From the NCBI RefSeq assembly GCF_001654965.1, contig NZ_LXEV01000004.1, positions 1-64,000 on the forward strand: a stretch of 64,000 nt of DNA, written 5' to 3'. The DNA comes from Proteus hauseri ATCC 700826 (GTDB lineage Bacteria; Pseudomonadota; Gammaproteobacteria; Enterobacterales; Enterobacteriaceae). The translations under genes were made by a program, and so were the position numbers. Each line of letters starts with the position of its first letter. The stretch's first letter is position 1. Below the pieces are notes generated by a model. It made no database searches. It saw only the letters and a list, made by a program, of their open reading frames with translations, and was not told the origin of the DNA. Shown one piece after another: positions 34,249 through 44,459 of the stretch.

Positions 34249-36291
34249 ATGTCAAATCCATTAGTTAGCACAACGGGATTACCTGCATTCTCCCAAATAA
34301 AACCAGAACACGTTGTACCTGCACTGAAAGAAATTTTAGCAACCTATCGCGCAACTGTTGAGAAATTACTCGCTGACAATACTCAATTTAGCTGGGATAA
34401 CCTTTGTCAGCCTTTAGCTGAAGCGGGCGATAAACTTGCCCGAGCATGGTCTCCTGTTAGTCATTTAAATTCAGTAAGAAACTGTGCTGAATTGCGCGAA
34501 GCTTATGAACAAAGTTTACCATTACTCTCTGAATTTAGTACTTGGATGGGTCAACATGAAGGGTTATATCAAGCCTATAAATCAATAAAAGAAAGTGCTG
34601 ATTTTAATCACCTCACCCAACCACAGAAAAAAGCCATAGAAAACGCACTACGCGATTTTGAGTTATCTGGTATTGGCTTATCAAAAGAAAAACAACAACG
34701 TTTTGGTGAAATTAGTGCGCGTATGTCAGAGCTTGGCGCAAAATTTGGTAATAATGTGTTAGATGCAACAATGGGTTGGTCTAAATTAATTACCGATGTA
34801 AATGACTTAGCGGGGATGCCACAAAGCGCTATTGATGCAGCCAAAGCTATTGCAGAGTCTAAAGAACAAGAGGGCTATCTATTAACACTTGATATGCCTA
34901 GTTATTTGCCTGTAATGACTTACGCTGATAACCGCGAACTTAGAAAAGAGATGAGCATCGCTTATAGCACGCGAGCCTCCGATCAAGGCCCTAATGCGGA
35001 TCAGTGGGATAACAGTGAGATTATGGCTGAAATCTTAGCGTTGCGTCATGAATTAGCACAGTTGTTAGGTTTTAAAAACTACGCTGAAAAATCACTAGCA
35101 ACTAAAATGGCACAATCACCAGAGCAAGTCCTTAATTTCTTAACTGATTTAGCACAACGCGCTCATTCACAAGGTGAAGCAGAGCTCGCTGAATTAACGC
35201 AATTTGCCAAAGAACACTATGGTGTTGATAAGTTAGAACCTTGGGATCTGGCTTATTACAGTGAAAAACAAAAACAACATCTATTTTCCATCGATGATGA
35301 ACAATTACGTCCTTATTTTCCTGAACAACGTGCCCTCAGTGGATTATTTGAAGTAGTTCATCGTATTTATGGTTTAACCGCTAAAGAACGTAAAGATATC
35401 GACACATGGCATGATGATGTGCGTTTCTTTGAGCTTTATGATGAAAGCAATACCCTACGCGGCAGTTTCTATCTCGATTTATATGCCCGTGAACATAAGC
35501 GTGGCGGTGCGTGGATGGATGATTGTATTGGTAGAATGCGTCATGCTGATGGCTCACTACAAAACCCAGTTGCTTATCTCACCTGCAATTTCAATAAACC
35601 TGTAGGCGATAAGCCAGCACTCTTCACTCATAATGAAGTCACAACGCTATTCCATGAATTCGGTCATGGCTTACATCATATGCTAACGCAAATTGATACC
35701 GCTGATGTTGCGGGTATTAATGGTGTGCCTTGGGATGCAGTCGAATTGCCAAGCCAATTTATGGAAAACTGGTGCTGGGAGCCTGAAGCATTAGCCTTTA
35801 TTTCTGGACATTACGAAACGGGTGAGCCTCTGCCACAAGCAATGTTAGAAAATATGTTAACAGCAAAAAATTATCAATCTGCAATGTTTGTTCTACGCCA
35901 ATTAGAATTTGGTCTATTTGATTTCCGTTTACACGCTGAGTACTCACCAGAAAAAGGGGCTCGTATTATGGAAATTTTAAATAGCGTGAAAGAGAAAGTC
36001 TCTGTGGTACCTTCTGCACCGTGGGCGCGTTTCCCTCATGCCTTTAGTCATATCTTTGCAGGCGGTTATGCTGCGGGCTATTACAGCTACTTATGGGCGG
36101 ATGTTTTAGCTGCGGATGCATTCTCTCGTTTCTCTGAAGAAGGTATTTTTAACCGCGAAACAGGCCAATCATTCCTTGATAACATTTTAACGCGTGGTGG
36201 TTCAGAAGAACCAATGGAACTATTTAAACGCTTCCGTGGTCGTGAGCCTAAGCTTGATGCAATGCTCAAAGGCTATGGCATTAAAGGGTAA
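34249..36291 (+). CDS. prlC: Oligopeptidase A
   Basis: A 680-residue M3-family zinc metallopeptidase, the same length as E. coli PrlC/OpdA. The active site HEFGH is at residues 469-473 within VTTLFHEFGHGLHHML, with the downstream Glu zinc ligand in SQFMENWCWEPEAL. It is cytoplasmic and degrades signal peptides and other short peptides. The rsmJ gene starts 3 bp after its stop, as in E. coli, so both are co-transcribed. Confidence 0.95.
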   Translation: MSNPLVSTTGLPAFSQIKPEHVVPALKEILATYRATVEKLLADNTQFSWDNLCQPLAEAGDKLARAWSPVSHLNSVRNCAELREAYEQSLPLLSEFSTWMGQHEGLYQAYKSIKESADFNHLTQPQKKAIENALRDFELSGIGLSKEKQQRFGEISARMSELGAKFGNNVLDATMGWSKLITDVNDLAGMPQSAIDAAKAIAESKEQEGYLLTLDMPSYLPVMTYADNRELRKEMSIAYSTRASDQGPNADQWDNSEIMAEILALRHELAQLLGFKNYAEKSLATKMAQSPEQVLNFLTDLAQRAHSQGEAELAELTQFAKEHYGVDKLEPWDLAYYSEKQKQHLFSIDDEQLRPYFPEQRALSGLFEVVHRIYGLTAKERKDIDTWHDDVRFFELYDESNTLRGSFYLDLYAREHKRGGAWMDDCIGRMRHADGSLQNPVAYLTCNFNKPVGDKPALFTHNEVTTLFHEFGHGLHHMLTQIDTADVAGINGVPWDAVELPSQFMENWCWEPEALAFISGHYETGEPLPQAMLENMLTAKNYQSAMFVLRQLEFGLFDFRLHAEYSPEKGARIMEILNSVKEKVSVVPSAPWARFPHAFSHIFAGGYAAGYYSYLWADVLAADAFSRFSEEGIFNRETGQSFLDNILTRGGSEEPMELFKRFRGREPKLDAMLKGYGIKG

Positions 36292-36294
36292 CCT

Positions 36295-37041
36295 GTGAAT
36301 ATCTGTTTAGTTTGTGAAGAAGGCGCTGATAACAGCGCCTTATCTGATTTAGCCGCCCGTTGGGGATTGGTTCACGACGATACTCAAGTAATGGCGTTAG
36401 TTTTAACGCCAACTCACCTTGAGCTACGTAAACAAGATGAGCCTAAATTAGGGGGTATTTACGTTGATTTTGTTGGTGGCACTATGGCACATCGTCGTAA
36501 ATTTGGTGGTGGCCGTGGCGAAGCTGTTGCAAAAGCTATCGGTATTAAAAAAGATTATTTACCCGATGTTGTGGATGCAACAGCCGGGTTAGGTCGAGAT
36601 GCCTTTGTACTTGCTTCTATTGGCTGTAACGTAAGAATGGTCGAGCGCCATCCTGTTGTTGCTGCATTGCTTGAAGATGGTTTAACACGGGCTTATGCAG
36701 ATGCGGATATTGGTGAGTGGATGCAAGAGCGCATGAAATTAATTCATGCTTCATCAATCCAAGCATTAACTGAAATAACACCACAACCCGATGTGGTTTA
36801 TTTAGACCCTATGTATCCCCATAAAACTAAAAGTGCATTAGTTAAAAAAGAGATGCGCGTATTTCAATCTTTAGTGGGTGCCGATGAAGATGCAGATGCA
36901 TTACTGGCACCAGCAATGAATTTGGCGAAAAAACGAGTAGTCGTAAAGCGTCCTGATTATGCTGAGCCGTTAAACAATCAGCCTTCACATGCTAGTGTAA
37001 CAACCAAAAATCATCGTTTTGATATTTATCCCTGCATTTAA
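36295..37041 (+). CDS. rsmJ: 16S rRNA (guanine1516-N2)-methyltransferase
   Basis: A 248-residue SAM-dependent methyltransferase. The SAM-binding motif [19 protein letters not shown] and the acceptor-side motif [14 protein letters not shown] are evident, along with the RsmJ-specific [19 protein letters not shown]. It modifies G1516 of 16S rRNA. Translation starts at GTG (36295) directly after prlC. Confidence 0.93.
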   Translation: MNICLVCEEGADNSALSDLAARWGLVHDDTQVMALVLTPTHLELRKQDEPKLGGIYVDFVGGTMAHRRKFGGGRGEAVAKAIGIKKDYLPDVVDATAGLGRDAFVLASIGCNVRMVERHPVVAALLEDGLTRAYADADIGEWMQERMKLIHASSIQALTEITPQPDVVYLDPMYPHKTKSALVKKEMRVFQSLVGADEDADALLAPAMNLAKKRVVVKRPDYAEPLNNQPSHASVTTKNHRFDIYPCI

Positions 37042-37082
37042 TTTATTCGTAATAACAATTTATTCGTAATAACAAAATAGTT

Positions 37083-37104
37083 GAGGGGCATTTAGCCCCT
37101 CTTT
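37083..37104 (+). terminator. Terminator after rsmJ
   Basis: GAGGGGC (37083-37089) pairs with GCCCCTC (37095-37101), loop ATTTA, followed by TTT. Confidence 0.65.
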
Positions 37105-37144
37105 GCTACTAGTTTTTAATTTTTTGTAATACTAATTTTTCAGC

Positions 37145-37894
37145 TTATTGAATAGTATATCCACCATCAATGACAAGATTATGGCCATTTATCATATCTG
37201 AAGCGTTACTCGCTAAGAATACAGCGGCGGCCGCTATTTCTTCAGGCTCTGCGAAACGCCTTGCAGGAATTTGAGCCTTCATGTTTTCTCCCTTTTCACC
37301 TTCCCACGCTTTCTTACCTAAATCAGTCATCACAATAGTTGGCGATATTGCATTGATTTGTAATCCTTTTGGTGCCCATTCTAATGCCATAACTTTTGTC
37401 ATATTAATAATTGCCGCTTTACTGGCACAATAAGCAATATGTTCAGGCAATGCGACAACCCCAGCTTGAGAAGCTAAATTAATAATTTTACCTTGTCCCC
37501 TTTGCAACATATGTCGACCAACTTCTTGGCATAATAAAAATGTACCTGTTAAATTGACAGACAAGGTTTTATTCCAATCATCAAGGGAAAGTGATTCTGC
37601 GGGTGCTAATGCCACAATCCCTGCACAATTTACCAAAATATCAATACGATCAAACTCTTCAATCACCGAATGTATAGCTCTTTTTACAGACTCATCATTT
37701 GAAACATCGCACTGAATACCCACCGCATTATTTAATCGCTGAGCGATTTGCTCAACCTGTTCTGATCTGTCTAATAACGCGACTTTAGCGCCTTTCTCAA
37801 TAAACATTTGAGCCATTGAAAGCCCTATACCAGCACCACCACCCGTGATCACTGCGACTTTATTTTGGAGTGTAAAATCAATCTGAGTTGCCAT
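37145..37894 (-). CDS. SDR-family NAD(P)-dependent oxidoreductase
   Basis: A 249-residue classical short-chain dehydrogenase. Visible motifs are TGGGAGIG (cofactor), NCAG, the catalytic Ser in NLASQAG and Tyr-x-x-x-Lys in YCASK, and the C-terminal VIDGGY. The Asp at the end of beta-2 (LLDRSE) suggests NAD preference. It resembles sugar-alcohol dehydrogenases such as the threitol dehydrogenase group, but the substrate is not determined. AGGAGGA precedes the ATG at 37894, so the upstream in-frame ATG at 37924 is not used. It appears to be a single gene. Confidence 0.87.
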   Translation of the reverse strand: MATQIDFTLQNKVAVITGGGAGIGLSMAQMFIEKGAKVALLDRSEQVEQIAQRLNNAVGIQCDVSNDESVKRAIHSVIEEFDRIDILVNCAGIVALAPAESLSLDDWNKTLSVNLTGTFLLCQEVGRHMLQRGQGKIINLASQAGVVALPEHIAYCASKAAIINMTKVMALEWAPKGLQINAISPTIVMTDLGKKAWEGEKGENMKAQIPARRFAEPEEIAAAAVFLASNASDMINGHNLVIDGGYTIQ

Positions 37895-38037
37895 ACATCC
37901 TCCTGCTATAAAATGAATACTCAATTAAAGAGCCACTCTTTTAAGCATAGCAGATGAAAAATTAGGCTAAGAATATAAGGGGATTATCTGGCAAAGTCTG
38001 ACGGGTGTTTAACACCCGTACAGAATAAAGAAAAATA

Positions 38038-39378
38038 TTACAATACACCTTGCGCTAGCATCGCATCGGCAACTTTTACAAAACCCGCAATGTTGGCACC
38101 TTGAATATAGTTAGTTTGCTTACCTTCACCGCCGTAATTTACGCAAGCGTGATGAATATCTAACATAATATGATGTAGACGAGCATCTACCTTCTCAGCT
38201 TTCCAACTCAAACGTGCTGCGTTTTGAGCCATCTCTAAACCTGATGTGGCCACACCACCTGCATTGGCGGCTTTACCTGGAGCAAATAAAACACCAGCTT
38301 CAATAAAGGCATCCGTTGCTGCAATTGTCGTTGGCATATTCGCGCCTTCTGCAACGGCTTTAACGCCATTTTTGATTAACACTTTAGCCGCTTCAAGATC
38401 TAATTCATTTTGTGTTGCACAAGGCAGTGCAATATCAACAGCAACAGCCCAAGGTTGTTGCCCTGCAAGATAAGTCAGACCAAACTCTTTGGCATATTCT
38501 TCAACACGACCATAGTTATTTTTAATCTCAGTTAAGCGTGCAAGCTTTTCCGTTGTAAAACCGGCTTCATCAACAACCGTCCCACCAGAATCGGACGCTG
38601 TGACAACTTTAGCACCTAACTCTAAACATTTCTCGATAGTAAACTGCGCCACATTACCTGCGCCAGAAACCGCTACACGCATCCCATCAAGAGACATACC
38701 ATGACGTTTAAGCATTGCGTCAGTAAAATAAACTAAACCGTAACCTGTCGCTTCTGGGCGAATTAAACTACCACCAAAAGAAAGCCCTTTGCCCGTAAAT
38801 ACACATTCATTGCTGTTAGACAGTTTTTTCATCATCCCTGCCATAAAGCCAACTTCTCGTGCACCTACGCCAATATCACCTGCGGGCACATCCGTATTTG
38901 CGCCTAAATGACGATAAAGCTCGGTCATTAATGCCTGACAAAAACGCATTACTTCACCATGACTTTTACCTTTAGGATTAAAATCTGAACCACCTTTAGC
39001 GCCACCCATTGGCAATGTAGTTAATGCATTTTTAAAAGTCTGTTCAAAACCAAGGAATTTTAGGATTGATAGATTAACGGAAGGGTGGAAACGCATCCCG
39101 CCTTTGTAAGGGCCAATAGCAGAGTTAAACTGAATACGCCATGCACGGTTAACCTGGACTTGTCCTTTGTCATCTAACCAACAAACACGAAACTGAATAA
39201 TACGTTCAGGCTCAACTAATCGCTCAAGTAATGATTGTTCACGATATTGTGGATTTTTATCTAAAAAAGGCCACAAAGTAGTAAATACTTCACGTACCGC
39301 CTGATGATACTCAGGTTGATGAGCGTTATATTTTTCTACCCCTTCTAAAAATGAAGACAACGAGCCAGATATAGTCAT
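38038..39378 (-). CDS. gdhA: NADP-specific glutamate dehydrogenase
   Basis: The 446-residue protein has the length and motifs of hexameric NADP-type GdhA: PMGGAKGGSDFNPKGKS with the catalytic lysine, the PAGDIGVGAREVGFMAG segment and a Rossmann motif VSGAGNVAQF. It makes glutamate from 2-oxoglutarate and ammonium. It is a single gene. A 9-bp inverted repeat (ACGGGTGTT, 38001-38009, and AACACCCGT, 38011-38019) lies downstream and may help termination, though no T-run follows. Confidence 0.95.
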   Translation of the reverse strand: MTISGSLSSFLEGVEKYNAHQPEYHQAVREVFTTLWPFLDKNPQYREQSLLERLVEPERIIQFRVCWLDDKGQVQVNRAWRIQFNSAIGPYKGGMRFHPSVNLSILKFLGFEQTFKNALTTLPMGGAKGGSDFNPKGKSHGEVMRFCQALMTELYRHLGANTDVPAGDIGVGAREVGFMAGMMKKLSNSNECVFTGKGLSFGGSLIRPEATGYGLVYFTDAMLKRHGMSLDGMRVAVSGAGNVAQFTIEKCLELGAKVVTASDSGGTVVDEAGFTTEKLARLTEIKNNYGRVEEYAKEFGLTYLAGQQPWAVAVDIALPCATQNELDLEAAKVLIKNGVKAVAEGANMPTTIAATDAFIEAGVLFAPGKAANAGGVATSGLEMAQNAARLSWKAEKVDARLHHIMLDIHHACVNYGGEGKQTNYIQGANIAGFVKVADAMLAQGVL

Positions 39379-39585
39379 TCAGCTATTCCTTTTTTGTGTG
39401 ATGTGATGTGTGTATAACCTCATTTATTCGGAATATTTTTGGGTTTTGTGAGGTCGATATTGTTTTGCCTCTTGAATATATCATTAAAACACATTCACAC
39501 TTCAAGACATTTTTTTCATAATTAGACAAAAAAAAAAGCTTGACCCTTCGCAAGGGTATTCAAATCAGGAATTGTGGGCAAAAAA

Positions 39586-39605
39586 ATACCTGCATAAGCA
39601 GGCAT
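39586..39605 (-). terminator. Terminator after uspA
   Basis: ATACCTGC (39586-39593) and GCAGGCAT (39598-39605) form a hairpin with one mismatch, flanked by an A-run on the left and a T-run on the right. It can act in both directions and directly follows uspA on the minus strand. Confidence 0.65.
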
Positions 39606-39630
39606 TTTTTTTGCTTAAAAAAGCAATTAA

Positions 39631-40065
39631 TTATTCTTCATCGTCTTTTAGAGGAACAATTAACATATCAACATGGACTGTGTTGATGAGCTGACGCGCT
39701 GATGACATCAACTTACTCCAGAAATCTTGATGATGACCACAAACGACTAAATCCATATCGTATTTTTTAATTGCATCAACAAGGACTTGACCTAAATCAC
39801 CACTACCACTGAGTGTTTCCTGAATTTCATAACCAGAGTTATCAGACAGGTCTTTTAATGCGTTACGGGTTTCATCAGTGATGCGCTGTTGCATATCACC
39901 AAGGTTGACATCAATTAGACCCGTGTACAGATCAGAATAGTTAACATCAACGTGAATTAAGGAAACTTTGGCATTATAGGGTTTTGCCATAGATACAGCT
40001 TTCTGTACCAAGACGTTACTCTCAGGGGATAAATCAACTGCCACTAGAATATGCTTATAAGCCAT
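39631..40065 (-). CDS. uspA: Universal stress protein A
   Basis: A 144-residue Usp-domain protein, the same size as E. coli UspA. It begins [20 protein letters not shown], and like UspA it lacks the clear ATP-binding GxxG-9x-G(S/T) motif of the ATP-binding Usp class (the region reads [21 protein letters not shown]). It is a cytoplasmic dimer made in growth arrest. It is divergent from uspB across about 400 bp, as in E. coli. Confidence 0.94.
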   Translation of the reverse strand: MAYKHILVAVDLSPESNVLVQKAVSMAKPYNAKVSLIHVDVNYSDLYTGLIDVNLGDMQQRITDETRNALKDLSDNSGYEIQETLSGSGDLGQVLVDAIKKYDMDLVVCGHHQDFWSKLMSSARQLINTVHVDMLIVPLKDDEE

Positions 40066-40469
40066 CGTGAACTCCTTCCATAAGCTGATTAATCGGTCGG
40101 AAAGGCTTTACGCCTATATCCTTTACATTAAATATAACGTTTTAAGATGAAAGTTAGATGTCGTCTAGATCACAACTTAACGCAAATTACATCAAGAGAG
40201 CATCTATCGGTAAATAACAATATACTACATTTTACATTAGCACTATCTAGCTGCCATCGAAATGAGCATAATAATGTGAATTTAGTACAAAAAATAATAA
40301 AAACACCCTTTTAGAGTTAATTTTTAATCCATTCTTTGAAAAACTAATCAACTTAATAAAGTCGCTTTTATTTATTCGGTAATTTCACCTAAACTTAAAT
40401 AAGAGAAAATATAACCTCTGTAGGTAAAGGTTTTCTCATCTCAGAATCAATTATTCTAGGGAGGGGATT
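40066..40469. other. Divergent uspA/uspB promoter region
   Basis: About 400 bp without a gene. It must contain promoters for uspA (minus) and uspB (plus). I see no convincing RNA gene. Confidence 0.45.
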
Positions 40470-40802
40470 ATGTTTAGTGTCATTGTTATATTTTGGGCGC
40501 TGTGTATTCTTTGCCTGATTAATATGATGCGTTATTTCTCATCTATTCGGGTATTATTATCCATATTGCGCCAATCGGATCCTTTGCTTTATCAATCTGT
40601 TGATGGCAATGGTTTTTTTACTACGCATGGGCAGTTTTCAAAACAACTACGTCTTATTCGTTATATTAATCAGCGACAATATACTAACCATCATGATCCT
40701 GAAGTCATCATGCGCTGCGAGCGAATTTATCGACAATTTTACCTTATCAGCCGTTTTTGTATTCTTGTCGTCGCAAGTCTAATCGCCCTATTATTTTGCT
40801 AA
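40470..40802 (+). CDS. uspB: Universal stress protein B
   Basis: A 110-residue membrane protein with a hydrophobic helix at each end (about 2-20 and 90-109) and a basic, soluble middle part, as in E. coli UspB (111 aa). In E. coli it is induced in stationary phase and needed for ethanol resistance. GGGAGGGG precedes the ATG. Its position between uspA and pitA is conserved. Confidence 0.92.
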   Translation: MFSVIVIFWALCILCLINMMRYFSSIRVLLSILRQSDPLLYQSVDGNGFFTTHGQFSKQLRLIRYINQRQYTNHHDPEVIMRCERIYRQFYLISRFCILVVASLIALLFC

Positions 40803-40812
40803 TTATAGATAA

Positions 40813-40841
40813 AAAAACGGTGACCAAAAGTCACCGTTTTT
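40813..40841. terminator. Bidirectional terminator between uspB and pitA
   Basis: AAAAACGGTGAC (40813-40824) and GTCACCGTTTTT (40830-40841) form a perfect 12-bp stem with A and T runs, serving uspB on plus and pitA on minus. Confidence 0.8.
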
Positions 40842-40867
40842 CAATAATTAGGATCTTGTTACTGTTA

Positions 40868-42367
40868 TCAGCTGCTCACGAGAAGTGATAACGATATCCA
40901 ATAAAGCACACCAGATAAGATGATACTAACAGGTAAAGTTAAAATCCAAGCCAAGGCAATGCTTTTCACTGTCTTAGTTTGAACACCACCACCATCAATA
41001 ATCATAGTACCAGCAACGGCAGAAGAAAGTACTTGTGTCGTTGATACAGGCATACCTGTATAACTTGCCACACCGATAGAAACCGCTGCAGTTACCTGAG
41101 CAGAAACACCTTGAGCGTAAGTCATACCTTTCTTACCAATTTTTTCACCGATAGTTACGGCAACACGCTTCCAACCAACCATAGTCCCAATAGAGAGCGC
41201 TAAAGCAACAGAGATAATGATCCAAATTGGAGCATATTCCACTGTATTTAGCAGGTCACGACTCAATGTTTTTAAGAACCGCGCATCTTGGGTACTTGTT
41301 TCTGGTAGCTTAGCAACTTCTGTTGCTGTATCGGCAATACACATCAGTAATCGACGCATTTGAGCACGTTGGTCTGCACTCAGTTCATCGTAAGAGCTTA
41401 TATTTGCAAGCATTTGCTCTGTTTGATTAAGAACAATTGGTGTTCTTGCACTATTACAATGAAATTCATCGTCAGCTGTTGCAGATTCGGCTGATACTGC
41501 TGGTGTATTTTCAATAGCGTGCTGTAATGCTGGCTGATGTTTTTCATAATACTGTTGTAAATGTACAACGGCATCATGGGTTCGAGTGATGTCATATCCA
41601 CTCGCATTCATATTGACGACAAAGCCCGCAGGCGCTACGCCAATAAGAACCAGCATGATAAGACCAATCCCTTTTTGCCCATCATTCGCACCATGAGAGA
41701 AGCTCACACCTATCGCAGATAAAATCAGCGCAGTACGAGTCCAGAATGGTGGCTTACGCTTACCATCTTGTTTCTCACGTTCTGCTGGTGTTAGGTGAAT
41801 ACGGCGGCGTTTTTTCGTTCCACTCCAGTAACGGCGTAGAATAAAAATCATCGCACCCGCAATAACTAAACCAACAATTGGGGAAAGAATGAGTGAAAGG
41901 AAGATGCTGATCATTTTTGGTACGTTTAACGCATCAACAATGGACGAGTCCGTGATGATAGCGTTCGTTAAACCGATACCAATAATTGCACCTATCAGCG
42001 TATGTGAACTTGATGCTGGAATACCTAAATACCATGTACCTAAGTTCCAGATAATGGCGGCTAACAGCAACGAGAAAACCATGGCGAGGCCATGTGAAGA
42101 GCTCACATTTAGCAGAAGGTCTGTCGGTAACAAATGAACAATAGCATAAGCTACGCTCAACCCACCGAGCAAAACCCCGAGGAAGTTAAACACACCCGCC
42201 ATCACGACCGCAAATTGCGCTCGCATTGCACGAGTATAGATAACAGTTGCTACCGCATTTGCGGTATCATGGAAGCCGTTGATAGCTTCGTAAAATAGCA
42301 CAAAAATAAGTGCTAAAACCAACATTAAACCTGTATGAAATTCCAGGCCAGTAAACAAATGTAGCAT
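40868..42367 (-). CDS. pitA: Low-affinity inorganic phosphate (metal-phosphate) transporter
   Basis: A PiT-family symporter with about ten hydrophobic helices and the two inverted signature repeats: [18 protein letters not shown] near the N-terminus and [13 protein letters not shown] in the middle. It imports phosphate with divalent metals driven by protons. I choose the ATG at 42367 ([13 protein letters not shown], 499 aa), matching the length and start of E. coli PitA; the upstream ATG at 42418 would add 17 residues. The large central cytoplasmic loop (about 250-385) is the variable part. Confidence 0.93.
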   Translation of the reverse strand: MLHLFTGLEFHTGLMLVLALIFVLFYEAINGFHDTANAVATVIYTRAMRAQFAVVMAGVFNFLGVLLGGLSVAYAIVHLLPTDLLLNVSSSHGLAMVFSLLLAAIIWNLGTWYLGIPASSSHTLIGAIIGIGLTNAIITDSSIVDALNVPKMISIFLSLILSPIVGLVIAGAMIFILRRYWSGTKKRRRIHLTPAEREKQDGKRKPPFWTRTALILSAIGVSFSHGANDGQKGIGLIMLVLIGVAPAGFVVNMNASGYDITRTHDAVVHLQQYYEKHQPALQHAIENTPAVSAESATADDEFHCNSARTPIVLNQTEQMLANISSYDELSADQRAQMRRLLMCIADTATEVAKLPETSTQDARFLKTLSRDLLNTVEYAPIWIIISVALALSIGTMVGWKRVAVTIGEKIGKKGMTYAQGVSAQVTAAVSIGVASYTGMPVSTTQVLSSAVAGTMIIDGGGVQTKTVKSIALAWILTLPVSIILSGVLYWISLSLLVSS

Positions 42368-42675
42368 AGACGTTAAGCCAGTTAGTTGGACATGAACGCG
42401 GCGCATTATCATGGACAAATGCGAACGGTGGAAGCGAAATTTAACCTTTTTTTGATTTGATAACTAAGAAACTCAAAGTGTTTCTCTAATAATACTTTAT
42501 ATATCATTAGATTAGCAAAAAAATAAAAAAAGTAAATTTCTGTCAATATTTCAGCTTGCTAATAAGAATTTAGGTGAAAAATGTGGATTTCTCCATATAA
42601 TTTTACAAATTTACTCTGATCTTACGCAAAAATCATTGATAAGTAATTAGAGATAACCAAAAACGAGACTTTATT

Positions 42676-43875
42676 GTGGGATCATTCGATACAGTAATTA
42701 TAGGTGCAGGAGCCGCTGGGCTCTTTTGTGCATCAATAGCAGGACAAGCCGGTTTATCTGTTTTAGTGCTCGATAATGGCAAAAAAGCCGGTCGAAAAAT
42801 TCTTATGTCAGGAGGCGGTCGTTGCAACTTTACTAACATGTATATCGAGCCTTCTGCCTATTTGTCAGAAAATCCCCATTTTTGTAAGTCAGCACTTGCT
42901 CGCTATACACAATGGGATTTTATTGAGTTAGTACAAAAATACAAAATTACCTATCATGAAAAAACATTAGGGCAGCTATTTTGTGACGACTCAGCACAAC
43001 AAATTGTTGATTTATTGCTCACAGAGTGCCAAAAAGGGAAAGTGAGTATTCGCTTACGTAGCGAAGTTACTCAAATAGAAAAAATAGAAGACGGATTTAC
43101 GATTTTTGTTGATGGTAATGAAATTTCGACCCCTTCAGTAGTGATAGCAAGCGGTGGTCTTTCAATGCCAGGCTTAGGTGCTACCCCTTTTGGTTATCGC
43201 ATCGCAGAGCAATTTAACCTTCCCGTTTTACCTACTCGAGCAGGATTAGTCCCTTTCACTTTGCATAAACCATTATTAGAGCAGCTAAATTCGCTTTCTG
43301 GTGTTGCGGTACCCGCAATAGTGACTGCAAAAGATGGTACTAGCTTTAAAGAAAATATTCTGTTTACTCACCGTGGGCTTTCTGGCCCAGCTATTTTGCA
43401 AATATCAAGCTATTGGCATCCTGGTGAGTATGTGAGCATCAACTTACTTCCTAATATTGAGCTTCAAGCATTATTGCAAGCAAAGCGCCAAGAGCACCCT
43501 AATCAATCATTAAAAAATACCCTTTCTCGTTTATTGCCAAAACGTCTTATCGAAATAATGATTGAAACAAAGCAACTACCTGATGTGGCTTTAGCTCAAC
43601 TAAGTAATGAACGTATAGAGCAAATTGTAACGCTGCTACAATCATGGCAAGTACAACCCAATGGCACTGAAGGCTATCGTACAGCCGAAGTCACATTAGG
43701 AGGCGTCGATACTCGCGCCCTTTCCTCTAAAACGATGCAAGCTTCCAGCGTTAAAGGACTCTATTTTATTGGCGAAGTGGTTGATGTAACTGGTTGGTTA
43801 GGCGGATATAACTTTCAATGGGCGTGGAGTTCAGCTTATGCCTGTGCTCAGGCACTTATTTCAATGCCTAAATAA
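42676..43875 (+). CDS. yhiN: BaiN/HI0933-family FAD-dependent oxidoreductase
   Basis: A 399-residue flavoprotein of the YhiN family. The N-terminal dinucleotide-binding motif VIIGAGAAGLFCASIAG and GRKILMSGGGRCNFTN are followed by the C-terminal FIGEVVDVTGWLGGYNFQWAWSSAYACAQ. The family binds FAD; the physiological substrate in enterobacteria is not known. Translation starts at a GTG (42676). The gene neighbours pitA divergently, as in E. coli. Confidence 0.9.
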   Translation: MGSFDTVIIGAGAAGLFCASIAGQAGLSVLVLDNGKKAGRKILMSGGGRCNFTNMYIEPSAYLSENPHFCKSALARYTQWDFIELVQKYKITYHEKTLGQLFCDDSAQQIVDLLLTECQKGKVSIRLRSEVTQIEKIEDGFTIFVDGNEISTPSVVIASGGLSMPGLGATPFGYRIAEQFNLPVLPTRAGLVPFTLHKPLLEQLNSLSGVAVPAIVTAKDGTSFKENILFTHRGLSGPAILQISSYWHPGEYVSINLLPNIELQALLQAKRQEHPNQSLKNTLSRLLPKRLIEIMIETKQLPDVALAQLSNERIEQIVTLLQSWQVQPNGTEGYRTAEVTLGGVDTRALSSKTMQASSVKGLYFIGEVVDVTGWLGGYNFQWAWSSAYACAQALISMPK

Positions 43876-44170
43876 GTATTATTGAGTTTGAAAATTATAA
43901 ATTACAACATACCAAATACAGCCATCATAAATTATTGATGGCTTATTATTATTTAAATTTTGATTTATTCTCATAACCTTGCCATATCCTCTATTTTAAT
44001 ATGGAGATAATCGATATTTTACTCCTATTTCTACTTTAATAACCCTACAAAGAATATGAGTAACTCTTTGGTTATATTAATCTTTTAAAAAAAAGAAAAA
44101 TAAAATAACTCTTTAATCAGAGGGTTAACTGTATTTCTATACTTTATCGTATTTTGTTTAAAAAAAAGAC
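43876..44170. other. Intergenic region between yhiN and ryhB
   Basis: About 295 bp, AT-rich, with no gene. A short A/T hairpin near 43920-43945 could terminate yhiN. Confidence 0.4.
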
Positions 44171-44204
44171 TTTACAAATGATACTGATAACCATTATCAT
44201 TATC
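44171..44204 (+). promoter_or_regulatory. ryhB promoter with Fur box
   Basis: A -35 TTTACA (44171-44176) and a -10 TATCAT (44195-44200) are 18 bp apart. Overlapping the -10 is a Fur box at 44186-44204; its reverse complement, GATAATGATAATGGTTATC, matches 17 of 19 positions of the classical GATAATGATAATCATTATC. Iron-loaded Fur would block this promoter. Confidence 0.85.
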
Positions 44205-44207
44205 AAC

Positions 44208-44304
44208 ACTTTCAGATGCACCTCCTTCAGGGTCATATGAAAGAACGACATTGCTCACATTGCTTCCAGTGTTTTATTTTAGCCAGCCGGGTGCTGGCTT
44301 TTTT
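44208..44304 (+). ncRNA. ryhB: Small RNA RyhB (iron-sparing regulator)
   Basis: The 24-nt core at 44246-44269 (CGACATTGCTCACATTGC then TTCCAG) is identical to the seed region of E. coli RyhB. The 3' end is the same Rho-independent terminator, AGCCAGC (44281-44287) and GCTGGCT (44293-44299), followed by T residues. The 5' third differs from E. coli. A Fur-controlled promoter lies just upstream. RyhB acts with Hfq to repress mRNAs of iron-using proteins when iron is scarce. The location beside yhhW agrees with its E. coli neighbourhood. The transcription start is estimated to within a few bases. Confidence 0.92.
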
Positions 44305-44459
44305 CTTTCCTACTTTTATCTTCTTCAACTAAGTTCTTCTTCGATGTTTTTGTTCCCTCTTATTCAAATTATTTGGATCCTCAGATTAAATTCCTCCGCT
44401 GTTTTACTTTGTGCTATTGCGTAAACTGTGTTCAACAACTTCAGAGAAGGAAATACACA

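Noticed and set aside
38001-38019. 9-bp inverted repeat downstream of gdhA as a terminator
   Set aside because: The stem is perfect but no T-run follows on the minus strand, so it is mentioned with gdhA and not called separately.
44237-44332. Small ORF starting MKERHCSHCF overlapping ryhB
   Set aside because: The same bases are the conserved RyhB seed and terminator, so nucleotide conservation is explained by the sRNA.
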